Assembly: GCA_964482955.1 (NCBI GenBank) | Contig: CAYZZW010000072.1 | Span: 1-15,603, forward strand | From: JAPLSN01 sp964482955 | GTDB taxonomy: Bacteria > Spirochaetota > Spirochaetia > Treponematales > UBA12059 | DNA: 15,603 nt | Reading direction: 5' to 3' | Shown here: one piece after another, positions 1-6,710 of the stretch | How the letters are laid out: each line of letters opens with the position of its first letter | How positions within the stretch are numbered: the stretch's first letter is position 1 | Notes under the pieces: generated by a model | What the model saw: only the letters and a program-made list of their open reading frames with translations | Told to the model about the DNA's origin: nothing | Database searches by the model: none | Made by a program: the position numbers and the translations under genes

Positions 1-487
1 GGCCGGAGGCTTTCATCACGTCGATGATCTGCTGGGGGGTCATCTCGAAGAGGGCCTTCTCGAGGGCCACGTAGCCGTCGCGGGCGATGTACTCCTCGAT
101 GTTCTCGGGGTTGATGACGCCGCAGTTGCGCAGCACGATGCGGAACTGCTTCTGGTAGAACTGGATGTCCTCGACCTTCACGCTGTTCGCCGCGCCGCCT
201 TCCTTCTTGTAGAGGAGACGCTTCACCTCGCGTCCCTTCACGATCTGCTCGGCGATGATCTCCTTCGCGTCGGAGGGCTTCACCTCGACGTAGAAGGACT
301 CGTTCGGGAGCACCTTGACGATCGGTCCCTTTTCGCAGAACCCGAAACAGCCGGTCTTGACGACCTGGACGTCGTTCTTGACGCCCTGCGCCTCGGCTTC
401 GGCGATGAGGTTCCTGTAGATCTCGTCAGCCTTGCTGGACTCGCATCCGGTGCCGCCGCAGACAAGGATGAAATTCTTGTAAGCCAT
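1..487 (-). CDS. hndC: NuoF-like subunit of NAD(P)H-linked [FeFe]-hydrogenase complex, N-terminal part (partial)
   Basis: This is the first 162 residues of a NuoF/HndC/HydB-type flavoprotein; the rest lies beyond the left edge. It starts MAYKNFILVCGG at an ATG preceded by GGAGG. The visible part is a thioredoxin-like [2Fe-2S] domain with the expected C-x4-C ... C-x3-C ligands at C10, C15, C47 and C51 (CGGTGC and CFGFC). A connecting segment with the family-typical stretch VLRNCGVINPENIEEYIARDGY at about residues 115-136 leads towards the NuoF core. In this family the full protein carries FMN, binds NAD(P)H and passes electrons to the catalytic hydrogenase subunit. It begins 13 nt after hndB, so it is almost certainly co-transcribed. 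The catalytic HydA/HndD gene would be expected just beyond the window. Subunit identity is well supported; whether the complex bifurcates or is simply NAD(P)-linked cannot be told from this part. Confidence 0.9.
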   Translation of the reverse strand, partial: MAYKNFILVCGGTGCESSKADEIYRNLIAEAEAQGVKNDVQVVKTGCFGFCEKGPIVKVLPNESFYVEVKPSDAKEIIAEQIVKGREVKRLLYKKEGGAANSVKVEDIQFYQKQFRIVLRNCGVINPENIEEYIARDGYVALEKALFEMTPQQIIDVMKASG

Positions 488-500
488 GACGTCCTCCGCC

Positions 501-896
501 TTATTTCTTCACGATGTCGGCCGCGGGCCGGTCGAAGATGTGGTTTTCGAGGAGGGCCTTCTCGACGACGTGCTTCTTCACGATGTCGGCGCCGGTGGCG
601 GCGTCGACCTTGCCGTAGATCGTCTGCGGCATGCCGGGCATGATCACCTCGACCGTCGGCTCCACGTAGCAGAGGCCCATGCAGCCGGTCTGGCGGATCA
701 TGACCTGTTCGCCGAGCTTGTGCTCGTCCACGGCCTTGACGATGGCGTCGAAGGCCTGCTTCGCGCCGGCCGCGATGCCGCAGGTGCCCATGCCGACGAT
801 GATCTGGATCGTCTTGCCCTCGGTTTCGCGGCGGGTCATCTCGCCCTTCTTGGACTCGCGGAGCTTCCGCAGGTCCTCAATCGTCATTTTCGCCAT
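501..896 (-). CDS. hndB: HndB-like (2Fe-2S) thioredoxin-like ferredoxin subunit
   Basis: A 131-residue protein, MAKMTIEDLRKLRE..., with a strong site GAAGGAGAT just before the ATG at 896. After a charged helical N-terminus (about 1-25) comes a thioredoxin-like ferredoxin fold: the loop GMGTCGIAAGA (C39) and the second loop QTGCMGLCYVEP (C72 and C76). Only three of the four usual cluster cysteines are present. The place where NuoE-type domains have the second Cys, C39+5, is Gly44. The GTCGIAAGA form looks typical of HndB proteins rather than a mutation. The role in the complex is electron transfer between the NuoF-like flavoprotein and the hydrogenase. Its neighbours, the ATPase gene upstream and the NuoF-like gene 13 nt downstream, give the usual hnd order. 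A longer open frame runs upstream to 1340 but lacks family similarity and is covered by the ATPase gene. Confidence 0.9.
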   Translation of the reverse strand: MAKMTIEDLRKLRESKKGEMTRRETEGKTIQIIVGMGTCGIAAGAKQAFDAIVKAVDEHKLGEQVMIRQTGCMGLCYVEPTVEVIMPGMPQTIYGKVDAATGADIVKKHVVEKALLENHIFDRPAADIVKK

Positions 897-965
897 ATGA
901 TCTCCTTCGCCGCCGCCCGGATGCCCGGACGTTCGGCACGTTGTTTCCGTCGTTCCCGCGCCTCT

Positions 966-982
966 GATCGCTCGACGCGATC
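966..982. repeat. Small stem-loop in the ATPase-hndB intergenic gap
   Basis: GATCGC and GCGATC (966-971 and 977-982) form a perfect 6-bp dyad with a 5-nt loop. It sits in the only sizeable gap (97 nt, 897-993) inside the hydrogenase operon. No T-run follows it on the minus strand, so it is not a convincing terminator. It could be an RNA processing or stability element, or chance in GC-rich DNA. Confidence 0.3.
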
Positions 983-993
983 GGCGCGGCCTT

Positions 994-1533
994 TCAGTCC
1001 CCGAGTTCGCAGGAGACGAGGAACTCCCGTATCGACGCGAGCGACGCCGCGTCGTGCAGGTCGCCCACCGCGTCCGCGAGTTCCGAGCGCTTGAAGGCGT
1101 ACGCCTCCGCGCCGTCCCGCAGTCGCCTCGCCGCGAGCTCGTAGCCGCCGTCGAACGAAAGCGCCGAGAGGAAGAACCCCGCGACGTCCCCGAGGGGCGG
1201 CGTGTCGATCGAATCGGCCGGGAACTCGAAGGCGAAGACCGTGCCTTCGCCCTTCTTCGAGCGGAGCTCGTGGCTCCCCCCGGCCTGTTCCAGGCTTTGC
1301 AGCAGGAAGGGAATCCCCAATCCCACCTTCCGCCCGGCATGCTTCTTTCCGTCCGTGAAGAAGGGATCGACCGCGCGGCGGAGCTCGTCCTCCGTCATCC
1401 CGCAGCCGTCGTCCTCCACGCGGATCCCCACGCGCCCGCACCCCGTGGCGATTTCCACGACGATCGTCCTCGCCCCCGCTTCCACGGAGTTCTGGACGAT
1501 GTCGAGGGCGAAATCGCACACTTCGTAGTGCAT
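994..1533 (-). CDS. Bergerat-fold (HATPase_c) ATP-binding protein of hydrogenase operon
   Basis: A 179-residue protein starting MHYEVCDFALDIVQNS. All ATP-binding boxes of the histidine-kinase/anti-sigma ATPase fold are visible: N-box DIVQNSVEAGA (N15), G1 box DDGCGM (D41-x-G43-x-G45), G2 box GRKVGLGIPF (G71-x-G73) and the GEGTVFAFEF strand (G97-T98). There is no dimerisation/phosphoacceptor His domain, so it is not a full sensor kinase. The C-terminal 70 residues have no recognisable domain. Genes of this type recur between the NuoE-like and HndB-like genes of [FeFe]-hydrogenase operons, so it probably serves the complex, but its role is not known to me. The start is chosen because the family signature begins at the first residues. 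It lies 13 nt after the hndA stop and has no clear ribosome site, suggesting translational coupling. Reading further upstream gives an Arg-rich shadow of hndA. Confidence 0.85.
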   Translation of the reverse strand: MHYEVCDFALDIVQNSVEAGARTIVVEIATGCGRVGIRVEDDGCGMTEDELRRAVDPFFTDGKKHAGRKVGLGIPFLLQSLEQAGGSHELRSKKGEGTVFAFEFPADSIDTPPLGDVAGFFLSALSFDGGYELAARRLRDGAEAYAFKRSELADAVGDLHDAASLASIREFLVSCELGD

Positions 1534-1546
1534 GCGGCGCCCGGGC

Positions 1547-2020
1547 TCAGTTCCGGTACTTGGCGATGATCTCCGCCATCTTCTCCTTCGGCACCTTGCC
1601 GTGGACTTCGTCGCCGACCATGAGGACGGGCGCGAGGCCGCAGCAACCGAGGCAGCGGACTTCATCGACGGAGAAGAGGCCGTCGGCGGTCACTTCGTCC
1701 TTTTCGATGTTGAGGATGGAGCGGGCCTCTTCGACGAGGTCCTGGCCCCCGCGCAGGTAGCACGCGGTGCCCATGCAGATGGCGACGCGGTTCTTGCCCG
1801 GCTTCTTCGTCTTGAAGAAGTGGTAGAACGTCATGACGCCGTAAATCTTCGCGAGCGGCAGGGAAAGCATCTGGGAAAGACGCTCCGCGGCTTCGCGCGG
1901 AATGTAGCCGAACTCCTCCTGGACCCGATGGAGGATCATGATGAGGTTGCCCGGCTTCTGCTTCCACTCGTTCACGAAATCCACGAGTTCCTTCGAGAAC
2001 TCGATCTGAGCGACTGGCAT
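1547..2020 (-). CDS. hndA: NuoE-like (24 kDa) [2Fe-2S] subunit, HndA
   Basis: A 157-residue NuoE/HndA protein of normal length for the family. It has an N-terminal helical bundle (about 5-65, with the typical stretch VQEEFGYIPREAAERLSQ and IYGVMTFYHFF). A thioredoxin-like [2Fe-2S] domain follows, with C82-x4-C87 (CMGTAC) and C123-x3-C127 (CLGCC). It transfers electrons within the NAD(P)H-linked hydrogenase complex in the cytoplasm. The start MPVAQIEF at 2020 is chosen over an upstream in-frame codon at 2104 because the family begins here, a GGGGG site lies 7 nt upstream, and the longer form would begin inside the promoter region. It is the first gene of the operon, about 37 nt downstream of the predicted transcription start. 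Confidence in identity is high. Confidence 0.93.
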   Translation of the reverse strand: MPVAQIEFSKELVDFVNEWKQKPGNLIMILHRVQEEFGYIPREAAERLSQMLSLPLAKIYGVMTFYHFFKTKKPGKNRVAICMGTACYLRGGQDLVEEARSILNIEKDEVTADGLFSVDEVRCLGCCGLAPVLMVGDEVHGKVPKEKMAEIIAKYRN

Positions 2021-2063
2021 TGGAATACCCCCGTGAGTGTATGGTGCGATAAGCGGCGCGCGT

Positions 2064-2092
2064 ATTATAGGGGGGATTGCCGGAATTGACAA
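2064..2092 (-). promoter_or_regulatory. Sigma70-type promoter of the hydrogenase operon
   Basis: On the minus strand, -35 TTGTCA (2087-2092) and a perfect -10 TATAAT (2064-2069) are separated by exactly 17 bp. The DNA just upstream (about 2093-2125) is strongly A/T-rich with a T-tract against the -35 box, as in UP elements, and contains the 10-bp palindrome ATATCGATAT at 2108-2117. Transcription would start near 2057 and give a leader of about 37 nt before hndA. No Rex-type TTGTGAA-n-TTCACAA operator was found by eye. Confidence 0.85.
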
Positions 2093-2175
2093 GAAAAAAA
2101 TCAAAAAATATCGATATAAAAACGATAACTTTACAAATCCTGCCGGTTTGTTCTGTCTACATTTTCATACAAGAT

Positions 2176-2188
2176 GGTGTCAGACACC
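2176..2188. repeat. Perfect 13-bp inverted repeat GGTGTCAGACACC
   Basis: Two 6-bp arms (GGTGTC and GACACC) flank a single A, in the 248-bp region between the divergent hydrogenase operon and the membrane gene at 2269. Similar GTGTC-n-GACAC palindromes occur as dispersed REP-like elements in many genomes, but it could equally be an operator. One copy is seen here. Confidence 0.5.
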
Positions 2189-2268
2189 CGCCACAATTCC
2201 GCGGCTTTTCGTCGATTCCGCACGCATGCTAGAATCAGCCCGTCACCCTGCCCGAACAAGGAACCGCC

Positions 2269-3411
2269 ATGGATCTCACGCTTCAAGCCATACGACGACG
2301 ACAGGCCGCCCACAACGCGACGTGGTTGACTCGATGCCACGCGGCGGGGACGCCGCCCGCCTTCGACCTTCCCGCCTTCGCCGCGGCCAACGCGCTGGCG
2401 CTCCTGCCCCTCGCGTTCGTGCTGTCGATCGGGGCGCTCGGCGTTTTCATAGCGGCAAACTCGGAAGCGATCCTGTTTTCGCTCATCTTCGTGATACCGA
2501 TGGTGGCCGTTTCGCTGTCCGCCTTCGTGCTGCTGTTCCTCGACGATCGGAAAGTCCTCTGGCGGAAACGCCGCGACGAAACCGCGGGCATCTACGCGTC
2601 CATCGACGCGATCTGCTCCCGGCTCGGCGCGAAACCGGTCCGCCTGATCGGCTTCGAAGCCGGCGTCGGCCGCCCGCTGAGGGCCGATTGCCCGCGCGGC
2701 GCCCGGTCCGGGATCGTCCTCGGCGTGCCCCTTGTCGACGCCCTCGACGACAGGCCCCTCGCGGCGTCGATCGCGCTCGCCGTCGCCCGCGGCCGACGCT
2801 TCGATCCGCTCGAGAGCCCGCTCGTGCGCGCGGCCCTCGCCTGCGACGAAAACCTCCTCCGCCCCTTCGCCGATTGGCTCGCCGTGGGAAAGCGGACCGT
2901 CACCCTGGTCTTGAAACCGGTCATCCTGTTCTGCGCCTGGGTTTTCCATGCCCATCGATCGCTCGTCATCGCGCTGCTCTGGCGATCCTCCCAGCGCGCG
3001 GCCTTCCTGTCGGACCGCGACGCTTTGGCGGCGGCCGACGGACGCTCGCTCGCGGCGGCTCTCCGGGCGTCGCTCTGCGGCGGATTGGCGGACGAGTTGC
3101 TCGAATATGTCGTCGACTCGGGAACGGACCCCGCCGCCGTCTGCGCGGAACGGGCGCGCGAGTCGCTCGCCGCGCGGCTTGCATCGCTCGACCTGGCCGC
3201 CTGCGACGGCAACGCCTTCGTCCCGCATCCGGTGACCGCCGAGCGGCTGGCCGCCCTCGAGCGGAGCGCGGGAAGCGGCGCGGACGCGGATTTCGGCGCC
3301 CTGCGCGCGGCCGCGCGGGAAGCGGCGACCGAAGTGTTCGAAACGGCGATCGAGGAACGGCGGGCCAGGGAACGGGCGGAACGGAAGGCGAATCCTCCCG
3401 CGCGACTCTGA
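2269..3411 (+). CDS. Membrane protein resembling a catalytically dead M48 metalloprotease
   Basis: A 380-residue protein with an AAGGA site before the ATG. Predicted membrane segments lie at about 40-62, 66-91 and 211-238, and the C-terminus is a long charged helix (about 330-376). The layout resembles integral-membrane M48 (HtpX/Ste24-like) proteases: two N-terminal helices, a segment GIVLGVPLVDALDDRPLAASIALAVARG (148-175) that matches the helix carrying HExxH, another hydrophobic segment, then FLSDRDALAAADG (246-258), which matches the R-E-x-x-A-D-R region. By that alignment the zinc ligands and catalytic Glu are replaced (L170, A171, R174, A245), while the Asp of the last motif (D249) is kept. 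I infer a pseudoprotease; no function is assigned. It is convergent with the next gene, with 3 nt between stops. Moderate confidence in the M48 link. Confidence 0.6.
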   Translation: MDLTLQAIRRRQAAHNATWLTRCHAAGTPPAFDLPAFAAANALALLPLAFVLSIGALGVFIAANSEAILFSLIFVIPMVAVSLSAFVLLFLDDRKVLWRKRRDETAGIYASIDAICSRLGAKPVRLIGFEAGVGRPLRADCPRGARSGIVLGVPLVDALDDRPLAASIALAVARGRRFDPLESPLVRAALACDENLLRPFADWLAVGKRTVTLVLKPVILFCAWVFHAHRSLVIALLWRSSQRAAFLSDRDALAAADGRSLAAALRASLCGGLADELLEYVVDSGTDPAAVCAERARESLAARLASLDLAACDGNAFVPHPVTAERLAALERSAGSGADADFGALRAAAREAATEVFETAIEERRARERAERKANPPARL

Positions 3412-3414
3412 ACG

Positions 3415-3771
3415 CTATTTGACCAGCAGCGCGCGGATCAGGACGGACAGCTCGAAGCCGAACAGGGCCAGCATGGAAACGGCTATCCCCAGGGGCGCCC
3501 ACGTGAGGTCCCGTTTCAGGACGAGCGCCAAAACGGAAACGGTCGCCGCGGCGAGCGCGACGGCGATCGTCGCGCACAGGCACGCGAAACGCAGGATGAT
3601 CGAAAGAGGCCCCTCGGCCGGCGCCGCCACCAGTACGACATGATAGGCGAAGGCGAGCGCCACGGCCACGCCGAACAGGGTTACGGATATCCATCCCGGG
3701 CGCGAGGTCGGCCGCCTGCGAAGTCCGTCGAAAACGGTAGCGGGTTTATCCATCGTCGCGTCTGTCGTCAC
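3415..3771 (-). CDS. Small membrane protein with three predicted transmembrane segments, unknown function
   Basis: A 118-residue protein with a soluble, basic N-terminus (1-26) and hydrophobic segments at about 27-50, 57-86 and 91-115. The family is not recognised. The GTG start at 3771 is preferred over the ATG at 3753 because AAGGAG lies 6 nt upstream of the GTG. It is downstream of the usher gene on the same strand with a 95-bp gap containing two perfect palindromes, and its stop is 3 nt from the stop of the convergent gene. It could be a tail gene of the fibre locus or have its own promoter (see 3812-3840). The coding call rests on the ribosome site, the clear hydrophobic pattern and the tight fit between neighbours. 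Confidence 0.7.
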   Translation of the reverse strand: MTTDATMDKPATVFDGLRRRPTSRPGWISVTLFGVAVALAFAYHVVLVAAPAEGPLSIILRFACLCATIAVALAAATVSVLALVLKRDLTWAPLGIAVSMLALFGFELSVLIRALLVK

Positions 3772-3784
3772 GATTCACTCCTTG

Positions 3785-3800
3785 CGGGACGGCCGTCCCG
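3785..3800. repeat. Perfect 16-bp palindrome CGGGACGGCCGTCCCG
   Basis: This lies directly upstream of the AAGGAG site of the small membrane-protein gene, so in its mRNA it would form a GC-rich hairpin or act at DNA level as an operator. No T-run follows, so a terminator is unlikely. Confidence 0.5.
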
Positions 3801-3811
3801 CGCGCCCGTGC

Positions 3812-3840
3812 ATCCTGAACCGGGTTCCCGGTTCTGGCAA
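3812..3840 (-). promoter_or_regulatory. Candidate promoter with an 18-bp dyad between -35 and -10
   Basis: On the minus strand, TTGCCA (3835-3840) and a weak CAGGAT (3812-3817) are 17 bp apart. The perfect dyad GAACCGGGTTCCCGGTTC (3817-3834) fills the spacer. An A/T tract (3841-3850) lies just upstream. A dyad in the spacer is the arrangement used by MerR-type regulators. The poor -10 box makes this tentative. The hairpin is not a terminator for the usher gene because its T-run comes before the stem, not after it. Confidence 0.35.
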
Positions 3841-3866
3841 GAAAAAAATACTTGGCTTGACGCGGA

Positions 3867-6710
3867 TCACCGCCCGTTCCCGACGGTGCCCTCCTCCGAA
3901 GCCTCCGGCGATTCGAGCAGCAGGTCGCCTTCGGTCTCCATGATCTGGATCGTCCGCGGCTCCATCTGGACCCGGAACTCGACGTCGCGCGCCTCGCCCG
4001 ACGACAGGTCGAGCGTCATCGAAGGCGGCACGAGCGAGTGGTAAAGCGGCAGCTGTCCGGCGATCACGGTCAAGGCATACCGCCCGGGCTTCAAGTCCGG
4101 GAACGAGAACGCGCCGTCGCGGTTCGTGAGGCGGCGCCGCGTCTCAAGGCCGTCCGACAGCTCGACGACCAGGTTCGCGAGCCCCCGCGCGCGGACATAC
4201 TCAGGCGCCGCGCCGGCTACCGTGCCGGGCGCCGCCTCGTACAGCGCCACCACGCCCGAGACAGCGCAGGATTCCACCATCCCTATGTCGATGACTTGAT
4301 CGCCGCCGGTGGCGCGAATGGCGACCGGCATCGGCACGGTCGGCACGAGCTTGGCGTCCACGGAACTCCGGTCCAGCTGGAGATACGCGTTTTCCGCTCG
4401 CGGCAGGTAGAACACGTATCCGCCCTTGGAGTCCGTGACGCACACGATTCCGTTCACGCGCACGAGCACGCCCGGCATGGCCGCGTTCGTGCCGGCGTCG
4501 TAGACACGCCCGCGCACCACGACCGCGTCGCGCTTGCGTCCGACCGGCACGTCGAGCGGCACGCGGTAGCCTATCGACAGCGACACGCCCGGCGTCCAGC
4601 CCGCGATCGTTCCCGTGAGCGTCACTTCCGACCGCGCCGTCGCCGTATGGCCGTTCCGAAACGCGAGCGCCGCAGTTCCGGAGAGTCCCAGCGACGTGTC
4701 GACCCATCCGGCGGGATCGAAGCCGTACTGTCCCTGGAGCCGCGCTCCGACGTTCAAGCGATCCTTCGCGTACGACGCGTCGAGCGCGTGACCGAATCCG
4801 GTGCGAGAACCCGAAGCCGCCGCGAGACCCGTCAGCTTCAAACCCGCGTTGAAGATCCACGTTTCGTCGAGGCGATACGAAGCGCTCAGCGATTCTTCGT
4901 GCCTGAGCGCGTCCGTATCCGCCACCGCGTCCGAACCGAAATCGAACTTGACGCCCAAGCCCGCCGTGAACGGGGCGAAGTCCTGGTTGACGCTCGCGCC
5001 GACGATGTTGTTCCACGAATCGTAGCCCGGGTCCGGAAGGCGATCGACGCGATGCTGGTTCTGCCACGACGCGCCGAGCTTGGTGCCGGGTCCCGGCACC
5101 GTGTACGACGCCCCGAGCGTGACGTCCGTGGTGCGGTCTGCCGAATCGAGCGACCCGTCCAGGTCGAGGTTGCGATCGGCCCAGTACAGGCTGGCGTCGA
5201 GCGCGAGCGCGCCCTCGAGCAAACCCGTCCCGCCCGAAAGCTGCAGCAGCTGGACGTCGCGGTACATGCCCTCGAAGCCGGGCCATGCCCTGACGAAGCG
5301 CGCGAGCCAGCGGGCCGGTTTCCAGTCGCCCTTGGTCGACAGGTACAGGGCCGGAACGACTCCGCCTTCGATCTTCGATTGCACGGCAAAATCCGCGTCC
5401 GCCTCCAGCCACGAAAACGGCTCGTAGGTCTGAGAAAGCCCGACGCCCATCCGGCCGTCAAGCGGCGAATGCAGCGAGAGCCCGGCACGGTACATCGGGT
5501 CGCCCGTCTCCGGATGCGGGAACGTCCAATCGCCGAACGCGGCGGCGGCGCGCGCGCCTCCGTCCTTCCACACGTCGGCAAACGCGAAGGCGCCCGCTCC
5601 GATATCGCCGATCGAACCAGCGCCGAACGCGCCCCGAATTCGCGCGCCGCGGCCGAGACCGGGCGAACCGAGCAAGGGCGACAGTCGGTACGCGTCGTCG
5701 CCGAGCGCGACCGACACGGCATCGTTCGAATACGAAGCGAAGTAACGATCCTGGGGATCGAACCAGAGCGGGTCGGTATCGGTGCCGATCCGTTTGTGCG
5801 CGAACAGCTCGACATCGTGCACGCCGTCGTCGTCGATCGATCCTTTCGCGGACACCGTCTCGGACGCGTCCGCCTCGAACGCGCTTCCCAGGTCGAAGCC
5901 GGCTCGCGTGTCGAGCGCGACGGGCAGGTAGTGCACGATGTAGGACAGGTCGGTGGACGCGGGCACGAGATCGACGACGACGGACGCGGCGCCGAGCGCT
6001 TTCGCCACGGGCGCGGCCGGATCGGGATTGCGAAGCAAAGCGGAAATCTGGAGGTGATGTTGCACGAAGCGCGCGATGTCGGGGCTCGTCGTCACGAGGA
6101 TCGAAAACGCGCGACGTTCGCCGACGGCGAGCAGCGTTTCGTCGACGCCGGTCAAGCCGCGGTATTCGACCGTATACTCGTAATCGCCGACGGCGCGAAA
6201 TCGGACCAGCAGCTCGGTGTTGCCCGTGTTCGCCGCCAGACACGCGATCTCGTAGGTTTCGCCCGAGACGGCGTACGACGGGGAGTCGACGACGCGGAAA
6301 TCGAGCGACGCCGCGGCGAGCACCCGAACCTTCAGGTCGCACTCGGCGGCCGCGGCGCGCGTGTCCGGATCGACGAGGCGGTAGCGGATGACGTACTCGC
6401 CGGCAGGCGCGTCGGCGGCGGTCACGAAGGAAACGACGCGGATCTCGGTCGCGCCCGCGGGCACGTCCACGTCGACGCGCGGCGTCAAGGCCTTCCAGCC
6501 TTCGGGGAGATTCGCATCGACTGCGAAGGAGCGCGCGGACTTGGTATCGTTCGTCACGCGGAGGGCGGTCGATACGACGCCGCGCGGCGCCACTTCGACC
6601 GCAGCCGCGACCGCGGCGACGCGCACTCCGCTCCCCTGGGAAAAGGCCAGGGCGCACGCGAACCCCGCGTACAGGGCCAAGGCCGCGCCGGCCCTAATCC
6701 TTGAGGACAA
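3867..6710 (-). CDS. Usher-like outer-membrane protein, set B (NEW3-like N-terminus, beta-barrel region, two CarboxypepD-reg-like domains)
   Basis: A 947-residue protein with a signal peptide (1-26, SSRIRAG then a hydrophobic Ala-rich run ending SQG). Ig/NEW3-like domains occupy about 35-130 and 138-250. From about 260 to 720 there are many alternating amphipathic strands with aromatic ends, as in a large outer-membrane barrel. Two peptidase-regulatory/Cna-B-like beta domains follow at about 733-810 (GRVYDAGTNAAMPGVLVRVNG) and 816-910 (GAFSFPDLKPGRYALTVIAG). The barrel opens with GTDTDPLWFDPQDRY, then LGDDAYRLSPLLG and GLGRG, comparable to the GD...RG entry motif of ushers. It is a paralogue of the product at 8885-12718. 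The start is a TTG at 6710, overlapping the chaperone stop by 17 nt; it is the only start giving the basic residues of the signal peptide. Proposed role: outer-membrane channel for fibre subunits. Usher function is inferred from context and architecture, not from a clear FimD match. Confidence 0.65.
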   Translation of the reverse strand: MSSRIRAGAALALYAGFACALAFSQGSGVRVAAVAAAVEVAPRGVVSTALRVTNDTKSARSFAVDANLPEGWKALTPRVDVDVPAGATEIRVVSFVTAADAPAGEYVIRYRLVDPDTRAAAAECDLKVRVLAAASLDFRVVDSPSYAVSGETYEIACLAANTGNTELLVRFRAVGDYEYTVEYRGLTGVDETLLAVGERRAFSILVTTSPDIARFVQHHLQISALLRNPDPAAPVAKALGAASVVVDLVPASTDLSYIVHYLPVALDTRAGFDLGSAFEADASETVSAKGSIDDDGVHDVELFAHKRIGTDTDPLWFDPQDRYFASYSNDAVSVALGDDAYRLSPLLGSPGLGRGARIRGAFGAGSIGDIGAGAFAFADVWKDGGARAAAAFGDWTFPHPETGDPMYRAGLSLHSPLDGRMGVGLSQTYEPFSWLEADADFAVQSKIEGGVVPALYLSTKGDWKPARWLARFVRAWPGFEGMYRDVQLLQLSGGTGLLEGALALDASLYWADRNLDLDGSLDSADRTTDVTLGASYTVPGPGTKLGASWQNQHRVDRLPDPGYDSWNNIVGASVNQDFAPFTAGLGVKFDFGSDAVADTDALRHEESLSASYRLDETWIFNAGLKLTGLAAASGSRTGFGHALDASYAKDRLNVGARLQGQYGFDPAGWVDTSLGLSGTAALAFRNGHTATARSEVTLTGTIAGWTPGVSLSIGYRVPLDVPVGRKRDAVVVRGRVYDAGTNAAMPGVLVRVNGIVCVTDSKGGYVFYLPRAENAYLQLDRSSVDAKLVPTVPMPVAIRATGGDQVIDIGMVESCAVSGVVALYEAAPGTVAGAAPEYVRARGLANLVVELSDGLETRRRLTNRDGAFSFPDLKPGRYALTVIAGQLPLYHSLVPPSMTLDLSSGEARDVEFRVQMEPRTIQIMETEGDLLLESPEASEEGTVGNGR

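Noticed and set aside
486..1094. Plus-strand frame opposite hndB and the ATPase gene
   Set aside because: The minus strand carries well-known families with cluster cysteines and ATP boxes throughout.
2040..2130. Rex (redox repressor) operator at the hydrogenase promoter
   Set aside because: No TTGTGAA-like half-sites in inverted arrangement were seen around the -35/-10 region.
2131..3228. A 365-codon minus-strand frame opposite the M48-like gene
   Set aside because: Composition is Arg/Gly/Glu-rich and featureless, while the plus strand gives clear membrane segments and a good ribosome site.
3817..3850. Rho-independent terminator for the set B usher operon
   Set aside because: The T-run comes before the stem on the minus strand and is an A-run on the plus strand after it, so the order is wrong in both directions.
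4038..6704. An 888-codon open frame on the plus strand opposite the set B usher
   Set aside because: It is Arg/His-rich without any domain, signal or ribosome site, and the opposite strand has a well-structured protein with a paralogue. It is an artefact of high GC.
3867..6710. Reading the large proteins as TonB-dependent receptors because of the carboxypeptidase-regulatory-like domains
   Set aside because: In those receptors that domain lies at the N-terminus before a plug; here it follows the barrel region, no TonB box or plug is seen, and the gene neighbours fit a chaperone-usher locus better.
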